Positions 1 through 5,640 of a DNA stretch of 7,678 bases are shown in pieces (position 1 is the stretch's first letter; each line of letters begins with the position of its first letter). The notes below the pieces were generated by a model. It was not told the DNA's origin. It saw nothing but the letters and a program-made list of their open reading frames with translations, and did not search any database. This DNA comes from an uncultured Candidatus Saccharibacteria bacterium (lineage in GTDB: Bacteria > Patescibacteria > Saccharimonadia > Saccharimonadales > UBA10212): positions 1-7,678 of the forward strand of contig CAMLDA010000028.1 of the NCBI GenBank assembly GCA_946478715.1, written 5' to 3'. The translations under genes and the position numbers were made by a program.

Positions 1-479
1 CCTAACACCAGCCGGAAAGATTTTTGCTCTGATTGGGCGGCCTGGGCCCGGATAAGGCTGGAGCTTAAGACTTCAAGCGCTGACGCTAAGCTGGCCTGGT
101 TGGCTAACACCGGCGCCAAGCGGTGCTGGATGCTGACTTCCAGGACCGTATCGTACTGCTTGGCGTATGGCGTAAGGCGGTGGGCTATATCGTCCATAAG
201 GGCGCCGATAGCCAAAGGTTCCGCCGGCAGCCGGCTTAGGTCTTCTGATGCCAGCAGGTGCCGGTAGGCTTCTATTTGCTGCAGGCCGGCGCTGATATTC
301 AGCTCTGTCTCCCGGACATGGTCGCGGGCGGCCGCTTTGCTGAAGTTCTTGCCTTCCAGCAGGTCGGCGGAAGTTTTTATTTGGAGCAGCGGCAGCGCCA
401 GGTCTTCGCTAAGCGTCATCAACAGCGCCCGCTGCCGGGCGAGTTCGTTTTGCTGGTGCGCAAACGCGGACTTTTTCAG
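1..479 (-). CDS. Degenerate histidine-kinase-like protein (3' end outside window)
   Basis: The frame is open from the left edge to an in-frame TAA just upstream of base 490 and gives 159 codons. Residues about 12-75 resemble a HisKA dimerisation helix pair: the segment SEDLALPLLQIKTS (24-37) aligns with the H-box pattern SHELRTPLTxI. From about residue 85 it continues like the start of a GHKL ATPase domain, with an N-box-like stretch at 131-145. The H-box His is Glu25 and both usual N-box Asn positions are Val137 and Ser141, so ordinary autophosphorylation looks unlikely. No membrane segment or input domain is visible; the protein would begin directly with the helical domain. The chosen start is a CTG at 479-477, because AAGGGGG (494-488) lies 8 nt upstream and no ATG, GTG or TTG exists between the upstream stop and TTG at 422/ATG at 419. 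An ATG start at 419 is the alternative. The G boxes lie beyond the window. Kinase-like identity is fairly sure, function is not. Confidence 0.6.
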   Translation of the reverse strand, partial: MKKSAFAHQQNELARQRALLMTLSEDLALPLLQIKTSADLLEGKNFSKAAARDHVRETELNISAGLQQIEAYRHLLASEDLSRLPAEPLAIGALMDDIAHRLTPYAKQYDTVLEVSIQHRLAPVLANQASLASALEVLSSSLIRAQAAQSEQKSFRLVL

Positions 480-487
480 ACTGAAGA

Positions 488-494
488 CCCCCTT
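488..494 (-). promoter_or_regulatory. Strong ribosome binding site AAGGGGG before a CTG codon
   Basis: The purine run AAGGGGG resembles a Shine-Dalgarno site and ends 8 nt before the in-frame CTG at 479. No canonical start codon lies at a suitable distance. This site is the main reason for placing the kinase-like start at CTG and not at ATG 419, which has no comparable site in front of it. Confidence 0.5.
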
Positions 495-505
495 GTATAG
501 GCTAA

Positions 506-514
506 ATTATAGCA
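506..514 (-). promoter_or_regulatory. Extended -10 promoter of the kinase-like gene
   Basis: On the minus strand bases 514-506 read TGCTATAAT, a perfect extended -10 (TGn plus TATAAT). No good -35 is seen at 17 bp spacing, which extended -10 promoters tolerate. Transcription would start near base 499, giving a leader of about 20 nt that contains the AAGGGGG ribosome site. It lies in the short gap after the preceding membrane-protein gene, so the kinase-like gene probably has its own promoter in addition to any read-through. Confidence 0.6.
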
Positions 515-540
515 CCGCGCAAAGGGCGCAGCTGTTGTAA

Positions 541-1233
541 TTAGGGCGCGAAACTAAGCGTCTTTAACACCGTGCCGTCAAAATCGGCCTGATATTCCTG
601 GCTTTGGGTAGAGATTTCCAAAGTCTTGTCGCGGACTTTGATTACCAGCATGTAGCCCCTTTGAGAATCATTCTGCTGGTTGATTTGGCCGCTGTAGTAA
701 ACCCCGGGAGTGACGTTCGTTACGCCCTTGAGTGACGGCGGCAGGTAAGCTTTGGCTGTAAGGCTGCCGGCGCTGATATTGGAATTCATCTGCTGGATAA
801 CCTGGGAATAATCATCGTTTACCAGCTCTACCCGGAGGGCGTAGGCGCTCTGGCTCTGGACGCCCGGCACTTCGCCCGGGTTAAAGTAGGCGTTTATTGG
901 CTCGCTGCCGTCGGTTGAATCAACGTAGGCGCTCCAGGTCTTGGGATATTTGAAAGTTATACTGCCGTAGTTGGCGGAACCTTTGAAAGTTTTGTTGGGA
1001 GATTTGCTCTGCTCGGCGAACTGGGCCTGCAGCTGGGCGGTTAATTGCTTGTTGGCGGCGGCGACAGCGGCAGCGGCCTTTTTATCGCTGTTATTCTTAT
1101 AATCGCTCATTTTGGAGTAGGACCAGCCGCCGAACCCCAGGGCGGCGGCAAGCAGTACCGCCAGCACGATTATCACTATGATGTGGCTATTGGACCCTCT
1201 GTAGGTTTCGGCCGGCTCGGACTGCGGATTCAT
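541..1233 (-). CDS. Single-pass membrane protein with PsbP-like extracytoplasmic domain
   Basis: The protein is 230 aa from the ATG at 1233. A short polar N-terminus (1-16) is followed by one hydrophobic segment (about 17-39), a charged Ala/Gln/Lys-rich helix likely to form a coiled coil (44-77), and an outer domain (about 84-230). That domain begins YGSITFKYPKTWSAYV and ends TVLKTLSFAP, the pattern of small PsbP-like beta domains common in membrane-anchored proteins of this type of bacterium. The family call is by pattern only and no function is known. The frame extends upstream to a TTG at 1269, but that codon falls in the candidate -35 box and neither start has a ribosome site. ATG 1233 sits where a leaderless transcript would begin, so I prefer it. 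The gene follows the methyltransferase by about 50 bp and is probably partly co-transcribed with it. Confidence 0.75.
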   Translation of the reverse strand: MNPQSEPAETYRGSNSHIIVIIVLAVLLAAALGFGGWSYSKMSDYKNNSDKKAAAAVAAANKQLTAQLQAQFAEQSKSPNKTFKGSANYGSITFKYPKTWSAYVDSTDGSEPINAYFNPGEVPGVQSQSAYALRVELVNDDYSQVIQQMNSNISAGSLTAKAYLPPSLKGVTNVTPGVYYSGQINQQNDSQRGYMLVIKVRDKTLEISTQSQEYQADFDGTVLKTLSFAP

Positions 1234-1240
1234 ACAGCTA

Positions 1241-1269
1241 ATGTTAAAGCAGATTCTTTTGTTAAACAA
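1241..1269 (-). promoter_or_regulatory. Candidate promoter giving a leaderless transcript
   Basis: On the minus strand TTGTTT (1269-1264) and TAACAT (1246-1241) are separated by 17 bp and match the -35 and -10 consensus moderately (-10 at 4 of 6). The -10 ends 7 nt before ATG 1233, so transcription would begin at or next to the start codon. This is a plausible but modest match and could be chance in AT-rich intergenic sequence. Confidence 0.35.
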
Positions 1270-1283
1270 GCGGGCCGCAGCTG

Positions 1284-1790
1284 TCAGTATTTATACAGAA
1301 AGACGCCGTATTCCTTGGCTGCCGGTTTTTTGCCGGGAATCTTAAAAGCATGGCTGGCCACCTTGACCCCTTTTGGAGCTTTGGCTTTGACGAATTCGTC
1401 GAACCTGGCCATGTATTTGGTCAGCAGAAAAATAAAGATAGCGTCGGCGTCCGATAAATCGGCTTTCCAAAAATTTCCCCACCGTACCTTTACCAGCCGG
1501 CGATACCTGCGCGTAGTAAGCCAGGCGTAGGCGAACATGAATGGATTAAGCTCGTAACCGACTGATTTTATGCCACGCCGGGCGGCGGCTTTTAAGAACC
1601 GGCCGTCGCCGCAGCCCAGGTCGTAGACCGTCTGGCCTTTTTTTAGGTCTAAAAGGTCCAGCCCGGCATTTACGTGCGGGCTTAAGCTGGGAAAGTACGG
1701 CGCGCCGAACAGCAGCACGAAGCTGTAAGCAGCTATCAGCAGAATCGCCAGCCCCCAGACAATCCAGAACAGCGTGTTAAGTTCAGTCAC
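1284..1790 (-). CDS. Membrane-anchored FAM173-like SAM-dependent methyltransferase
   Basis: The protein is 168 aa. Residues about 8-30 form one hydrophobic helix, followed by a small class I methyltransferase fold. Motif I is VYDLGCGDGRFL (55-66), binding S-adenosylmethionine; Glu80 in VGYELNPFMFAYAWL is the motif II acid; NFWKADLSDADAIFIFL (106-122) is the next strand region. The ELNPF, WKxDLS and IFIF features together with the N-terminal membrane helix resemble the FAM173 family, whose mitochondrial members methylate lysines of membrane proteins (ATP synthase c subunit, ADP/ATP carrier). The substrate here is unknown; a lysine in a membrane protein is inference from that family. The start is GTG at 1790, overlapping the end of xseB by 8 bases (GTGACTGA), which implies coupled translation in the xse operon. 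A generic small methyltransferase is the cautious alternative. Confidence 0.8.
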   Translation of the reverse strand: MTELNTLFWIVWGLAILLIAAYSFVLLFGAPYFPSLSPHVNAGLDLLDLKKGQTVYDLGCGDGRFLKAAARRGIKSVGYELNPFMFAYAWLTTRRYRRLVKVRWGNFWKADLSDADAIFIFLLTKYMARFDEFVKAKAPKGVKVASHAFKIPGKKPAAKEYGVFLYKY

Positions 1791-1995
1791 TTTCGAATTT
1801 TACGGCTATTTTTTTAACTTTGTTTTCGGCATCTTTTAAGAACTGCTCCATGCGGCCGAGTAATTCCATGGCTTCTTCATATTTGCCGACAGCCTGGTCT
1901 AAATTGACCTGGTCGCTTTCAAACCACTCCACCAGCGCGTTGAGCCGGTCCGCCATCTGGCTGTATGTAGCCGTTTGCTTTGCTTTTGCCATCAC
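1783..1995 (-). CDS. xseB: Exodeoxyribonuclease VII small subunit
   Basis: The protein is 70 aa, the usual length for XseB. It shows the family pattern of two antiparallel helices: YSQMADRLNALVEWFESDQV (11-30), then NLDQAVGKYEEAMELLGRME (31-50), and a charged tail. Several XseB subunits bind the coiled-coil part of one XseA to form exonuclease VII, which cuts single-stranded DNA from both ends to short oligonucleotides in repair and in clearing ssDNA. Translation can start at GTG 1995, overlapping the xseA stop by 4 bases, or at ATG 1992, sharing one base with it; the two differ by a single residue. It is followed by the overlapping methyltransferase gene. The adjacent xseA makes the identification firm. 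Confidence 0.92.
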   Translation of the reverse strand: MMAKAKQTATYSQMADRLNALVEWFESDQVNLDQAVGKYEEAMELLGRMEQFLKDAENKVKKIAVKFESD

Positions 1996-3095
1996 TGTAC
2001 CTTTGCGCCTATTTTACCATCGCTCAGCTGGATATCCAGGCTGTCGCCTGCCCGCAGCCCTTTGACGCTGGATATGTTCCGTCCTGCCCGGCTGACGATG
2101 GCATAGCCGCGTTTTAGAGCGGCCCGCGGGTCGAATACGCCGATAAGCTTCTTGTGGGAATCCAGCAGTTTGAATTTGTCTGAAAGCAGCAGAAATACTT
2201 GACTTGTTAAGTATTCCCTGCTCTGGCGCGACTCGCGGACAGCCGATTCAAGGCGCTGCGCCACAAGTTCGGCAATTGTTTTTTTGGCTACGCTAAGGCC
2301 GGCCAGCGTCTCGCTGCGGCTGGGTACTGCCAGCTGTGCGGCGTTGGTAGGCGTGCTTGCCCGTACATCCGCCGCCAGTTCGGCTAAACTGACATCCACT
2401 TCGTGGCCGACGGCTACCAGCGTGGGAATCCGGCTGGCGGCTACCGCCCTGACCACCCGCTCGTCGCTGAAAGCTGCCAGGTCTTCGGCGCTGCCGCCGC
2501 CGCGGGTTATCACCAGGATATCCACCAAAGTCGGCATTTGGTTGAAGTGCTCAATTGCCCGGATTATCTGCGGGGGGGCTTGAGCGCCCTGCACGTACAC
2601 GTCAATCAGCTGGATTTCCACGCCGCCCCACCGCTCATTCAGAATCTTTATGAAGTCGGCGTAGGCCGCAGAAGCGGCCGCCGTTATCAGGCCGATAGTC
2701 ATAGGCAGCTGCGGCAGGGGCCGTTTGCGCAGCGGGTCGAACAGTCCCTCGGCCTCCAGCTTGGCAGCCAACAGGTCGGCGGCTTTTTTGATTGAGCCTT
2801 CGCCGGCCGGAGTGATGCTGCGGGCATTTATGCTAAAGCCGAACCGCGGATGCAGCCGCGGAGATCCTGCCACCCTGACTTTCATTCCGTCTTCCAGCGG
2901 TCCGGGCAGCATGTAGACCGTGCCGAAGAATTTGATACTGGCGGCTTCGTCCTGAAGATCAAAATAAATCCAGCGGTTCTTGGATACTCTAAAGTTGGTG
3001 AGTTCGCCCTCTATGGTCACGCTGGGATAAGCGGCTTCCAGGGTCTGGTTAAGGTAGGCCGCGAAATCAGACGGGCTTAGTATCAGCTCTTCCAT
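1992..3095 (-). CDS. xseA: Exodeoxyribonuclease VII large subunit
   Basis: The protein is 367 aa. An N-terminal OB-fold for ssDNA binding covers about 5-95, ending in the linker GEGSIKKAADLLAAKLEAEG (98-117). The catalytic domain carries the family signatures IGLITAAASAAYADFIKIL (134-152), VYVQGAQAP (166-174), VITRGGGSAEDLAAFSDERV (195-214) and VAVGHEVDVSLAELAADVRA (227-246), with the conserved GHE and Asp residues, followed by STPTNAA. The C-terminus DPRAALKRGYAIV and a small beta tail are intact. E. coli XseA is about 456 aa; the missing length is in the helical region between about 260 and 320, the part that carries XseB in characterised enzymes. It forms exonuclease VII with the downstream xseB. 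ATG 3095 overlaps the TGA of the upstream membrane-protein gene by one base, so it is translated as part of that operon. Confidence 0.96.
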   Translation of the reverse strand: MEELILSPSDFAAYLNQTLEAAYPSVTIEGELTNFRVSKNRWIYFDLQDEAASIKFFGTVYMLPGPLEDGMKVRVAGSPRLHPRFGFSINARSITPAGEGSIKKAADLLAAKLEAEGLFDPLRKRPLPQLPMTIGLITAAASAAYADFIKILNERWGGVEIQLIDVYVQGAQAPPQIIRAIEHFNQMPTLVDILVITRGGGSAEDLAAFSDERVVRAVAASRIPTLVAVGHEVDVSLAELAADVRASTPTNAAQLAVPSRSETLAGLSVAKKTIAELVAQRLESAVRESRQSREYLTSQVFLLLSDKFKLLDSHKKLIGVFDPRAALKRGYAIVSRAGRNISSVKGLRAGDSLDIQLSDGKIGAKVQ

Positions 3096-4147
3096 CAGCC
3101 GGGCTTATTCAGGCCGGCTCGCAGCGCTTTTTGGTAAAGATAGTAGCCGGGCGCCAGCTGGATGGCCATATTTATTACGCGGTACATGATAGTCACGGGG
3201 ATACTTAGACCGGCCGGGATGCCGGTAGCCACCAGTACGGCTGTCATTAGGCCCTCGTAAATACCTATCCCTGCCGGCAGCACCGAAACCAGCCCGGCAA
3301 AGTTAGCTACCGCGTAGGCCAGGATTACCGCTCCCACGTTCACCAGCCGGCCAAAGGCGATATAAACCACATATACCGCCGCGATCTCGGTTGCGTTGGC
3401 AATCATCATGTACAGGAACGGCATTTTTAAATCCCGCCAATTCTCTTTCATCAGCCGGTAATTGTCGTGCAGCTCGTTAAAAGCTGTCTGGGCGCCCTTG
3501 ATATTTATAGTTTCCGGATTCTTGCGCCGCACCAGGCCGATTAGCTTATTAAGCAGCCTGGTTATAAACGTTAAGAAAGAATTGATGCGGCTGCGGCTTT
3601 CAATCATGTAGATGAACCCGATGGTACCGACTACCAGAAGAGTAATAAGCGAACTGGCGACCACCATCACAAGGTTGTTGACATGGCCGCGCAGGGCCAG
3701 CAGAAAGACGCCGATTATCAGCAGCGGCTGGAAGCTGGCATACAGCAGCAGCAGCTTCATAAGCTGGCTAAGGGTTGATTTTGGCCCGCTGACGCCGTAG
3801 GCACGCATGCGTACCGTAAAGTAGCTGATGCCGCTGATTCCGCCGCTGGGAAGGATATGGTTTACGAAATTAAGCTCCAGGTTCAGCCGGTACATATCTC
3901 GGTACCGTACGTTCTGGCCAAGGATTTTTAAGAACCGGACGTACATCCGGGCATAGGCATCATAATTAAGGGCTTCTACCGGTATTATCAGCAGCAGAGC
4001 CAGGCTGTTAACCTGTTTTATGTTTTCTATTACCCCGCCTATGTCTTTGCGGACACCGTAAATAAGCGCCGCCAAGGCGATGAATGTCAGGGCCGTTAAC
4101 GCCGTCCGCCATTTGGACCTCTTAATCTTATGAGGCTCGCTCTCCAT
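3095..4147 (-). CDS. UPF0104 / LPG-synthase transmembrane-region family membrane protein
   Basis: The protein is 350 aa with a basic cytoplasmic N-terminus and about seven to nine hydrophobic segments (for example 15-31, 48-60, 128-152, 157-181, 244-266, 270-290, 318-336). The family signatures are present: HILPSGGISGISYFTVRMRAYGVS (97-120) and a second glycine loop VSVLPAGIGIYEGLMTAVLVATGIP (287-311). This is the integral membrane module of lysylphosphatidylglycerol synthase/flippases, also seen in YbhN and in glycolipid-linked proteins of archaea and bacteria. No soluble aminoacyl-transfer domain is attached, so lysyl-PG synthesis itself is not supported; lipid or glycolipid translocation is the likelier role. 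It is the first gene of the minus-strand operon and its ATG is about 2 nt from the predicted transcription start. Its stop overlaps the xseA start as TGATG. Confidence 0.85.
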   Translation of the reverse strand: MESEPHKIKRSKWRTALTALTFIALAALIYGVRKDIGGVIENIKQVNSLALLLIIPVEALNYDAYARMYVRFLKILGQNVRYRDMYRLNLELNFVNHILPSGGISGISYFTVRMRAYGVSGPKSTLSQLMKLLLLYASFQPLLIIGVFLLALRGHVNNLVMVVASSLITLLVVGTIGFIYMIESRSRINSFLTFITRLLNKLIGLVRRKNPETINIKGAQTAFNELHDNYRLMKENWRDLKMPFLYMMIANATEIAAVYVVYIAFGRLVNVGAVILAYAVANFAGLVSVLPAGIGIYEGLMTAVLVATGIPAGLSIPVTIMYRVINMAIQLAPGYYLYQKALRAGLNKPG

Positions 4148-4155
4148 CTACTTAG

Positions 4156-4163
4156 ATTATACT
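4156..4163. promoter_or_regulatory. Divergent promoter with overlapping -10 elements
   Basis: The minus strand reads TATAAT at 4161-4156 and the plus strand reads TATACT at 4158-4163, so the two -10 hexamers share four base pairs. The whole gap between the divergent genes is 19 bp. The minus-strand start would be near 4149, about 2 nt before ATG 4147. The plus-strand start would be near 4170, after ATG 4167 but just before ATG 4173. I see no convincing -35 or extended -10 on either side. Both genes would have leaderless or nearly leaderless mRNAs, and RNA polymerase could occupy only one direction at a time. Confidence 0.5.
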
Positions 4164-4166
4164 TGA

Positions 4167-5363
4167 ATGCAGATGAAAGAGTTTGAAGCGAAAACGGTCT
4201 GTATACTTGGACGCCTGCCGGCTTTAGGTATAGCCGAACTGGAGAGCCTGTTCGGCGCCGAACACGTACGTCCGCTGGACGGCCATGCCTTTTTGGATGT
4301 CCCCGCCGAAGACATAAATTTCAAAATGCTGGGCGGGACAATAAAGACCGCCCGTATCTTGGCTAAAGTCCCTTCTACGCGCTGGGAAGACCTTGCTAAG
4401 TACCTTGTCGATAACGTACCGCAGCACATGCGATACCAACCGGAAGGCAAATTCACATTCGGGCTTAGCGTTTACGGGCTTAAAATCTCCGTCAAACAGA
4501 TTGAAAGGACGTCGCTGGAAGTAAAGAAAGCCATTCGCCAAACCGGCAAATCGGTACGTGTGGTCCCCAATAAAGCCCTGGAATTAAACAGCGCCCAGGT
4601 CCTTCACAACAAATTGACCCAAAAAGGCGCCTGGGAACTGGTTTATATAAAAGAAGGCGGCCACACCCTGCTGGCCCAGACACTGTTCGTCCAGGATATC
4701 GAAGCCTACGGCGCCCGCGACCAGGCGCGCCCGGCACGCGACGCCCGGGTAGGGATGCTGCCGCCAAAGCTGGCCCAGACCTTAATCAATCTGGCGGTGG
4801 GCATGCCTGACGGTGACCCTGCCGTCGTGCTGGATCCTTTCTGCGGCACCGGGGTAATCCTGCAGGAAGCATTGCTGATGGGATATGACGCCATAGGGAC
4901 CGACATAGACCCTCGGATGGTTGAGTACAGCAAGAAGAACCTGGATTGGCTGCGCGGCAAATACCCGGTCTTGCAAGGAAATGTAAGTATATCCCAGGCG
5001 GACGCGACATCGCATGAATGGTCCGGATTCACTGTCGTAGCCGGCGAGGCTTTTCTGGGACGGCCCTTGGCCCGGTTCCCTGCCGAGGCTGATTTAAAAC
5101 AGATAATGTCTGATGCTAATACGATAATCAGGAAGTTCTTAATCAATCTTAGCCATCAGCTATCCGCCGGCCAGGCGGTATGTCTGGCCGTACCGGCGTG
5201 GCGCCGGCCCGATGGCAAGCTTATCGCGCTGCCGCTTATTGACCATTTAACAGAGATGGGGTACAATTACTGGGACTTAAAACACGTGCGGCGGGAGGAC
5301 CTGGTTTATTACCGTGAAGACCAAATCGTCGCGCGACAGATATTAAGGCTAAGGAAAGCATAA
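4167..5363 (+). CDS. Trm11/TrmG10-like SAM-dependent RNA methyltransferase
   Basis: The protein is 398 aa. The N-terminal half (about 8-175) is arranged like the THUMP-type RNA-binding half of archaeal Trm-G10 and eukaryotic Trm11 enzymes, which form N2-methylguanosine at tRNA position 10. The signature ARDQARPARDARVGMLPPKLAQTLINLA (183-210) is typical of that family. SAM-binding motif I is VLDPFCGTGVILQEALLMGYDAIGTDID (221-248), with an Asp at 279 as the probable motif III residue. Where the family has the catalytic (N/D)PPY motif IV, this protein has VVAGEAFLGRPL (290-301), so the usual catalytic residues are absent and the modified base is uncertain. The C-terminus LVYYREDQIVARQI (379-392) looks well structured. 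ATG 4167 and ATG 4173 are both possible starts; the -10 position favours 4173. rpmA follows by 4 bp, so the pair is likely one operon tied to translation. Confidence 0.82.
   Translation: MQMKEFEAKTVCILGRLPALGIAELESLFGAEHVRPLDGHAFLDVPAEDINFKMLGGTIKTARILAKVPSTRWEDLAKYLVDNVPQHMRYQPEGKFTFGLSVYGLKISVKQIERTSLEVKKAIRQTGKSVRVVPNKALELNSAQVLHNKLTQKGAWELVYIKEGGHTLLAQTLFVQDIEAYGARDQARPARDARVGMLPPKLAQTLINLAVGMPDGDPAVVLDPFCGTGVILQEALLMGYDAIGTDIDPRMVEYSKKNLDWLRGKYPVLQGNVSISQADATSHEWSGFTVVAGEAFLGRPLARFPAEADLKQIMSDANTIIRKFLINLSHQLSAGQAVCLAVPAWRRPDGKLIALPLIDHLTEMGYNYWDLKHVRREDLVYYREDQIVARQILRLRKA
5351..5356 (+). promoter_or_regulatory. Ribosome binding site of rpmA
   Basis: AAGGAA lies inside the last codons of the upstream methyltransferase gene, 11 nt before the rpmA ATG. 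It indicates that rpmA initiates with its own Shine-Dalgarno site on a shared transcript. This contrasts with the leaderless-looking first genes of the two divergent units. Confidence 0.5.
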
Positions 5364-5367
5364 TCAT

Positions 5368-5640
5368 ATGTCACATGTTAAGGCTGGCGGTTCCAGCAAA
5401 AACGTCCACGACAGCCCCGGCCAGCGCCTGGGCGTGAAGGTATTTGGCGGGCAGCCGGTGAAAGCCGGCGATATCATAGTTCGCCAGGTTGGTATGACAA
5501 AGCGTGCCGGCGCCGGCACTTTTATGTCCCGTAATTTCTCTATCCACGCCGCCAAAGACGGGGTCGTACAGTTTAATCAGCGCCGCGTCAAGAAATTCAG
5601 CGGCCGCAGCATGCCCCGCACCGAAGTTACTGTAGAGTAA
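5368..5640 (+). CDS. rpmA: 50S ribosomal protein L27
   Basis: The protein is 90 aa, close to the usual 85-95. It opens with the L27 signature SHVKAGGSSKNVHDSPGQRLGVKVFGG (2-28), matching HKKAGGSxxNGRDSxxKRLGVKxFGG, and continues with VKAGDIIVRQ (31-40), then a drifted beta domain up to AAKDGVVQF (61-69) and a basic tail. There is no cleavable N-terminal extension of the Firmicutes type; the N-terminus that reaches the peptidyl-transferase centre would be exposed by Met removal alone. The second half aligns with E. coli L27 without gaps through the VxF strand but lacks the usual GxDHTLFA residues (here SRNFSIHA). rplU (L21), its usual operon partner, is not adjacent; the gene instead follows the Trm11-like gene. 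Its stop directly abuts the stop of the convergent gene at 5641. Confidence 0.95.
   Translation: MSHVKAGGSSKNVHDSPGQRLGVKVFGGQPVKAGDIIVRQVGMTKRAGAGTFMSRNFSIHAAKDGVVQFNQRRVKKFSGRSMPRTEVTVE

Noticed and set aside
258..540. Plus-strand open frames opposite the kinase-like gene
   Set aside because: They are antisense to a frame with HisKA-like protein sequence and minus-strand promoter and ribosome signals, and they have Cys/Arg/Gly-skewed composition with no family resemblance.
516..540. GCGC inverted repeat as an intrinsic terminator after the PsbP-like gene
   Set aside because: The stem is only 4 bp and no T-run follows; it overlaps the promoter spacer of the next gene.
1267..1269. TTG as start of the PsbP-like membrane protein
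   Set aside because: No ribosome site precedes it and the codon lies in the candidate -35 box; ATG 1233 gives a normal N-terminus before the membrane helix.
1045..1530. 161-codon plus-strand frame spanning the gap between two minus-strand genes
   Set aside because: It runs antisense through the methyltransferase and membrane-protein genes, has no ribosome site, and its translation resembles no protein family.
4492..5146. Minus-strand frames inside the Trm11-like gene
   Set aside because: They are low-complexity antisense frames within a gene that has clear SAM-binding motifs; none has a start signal.
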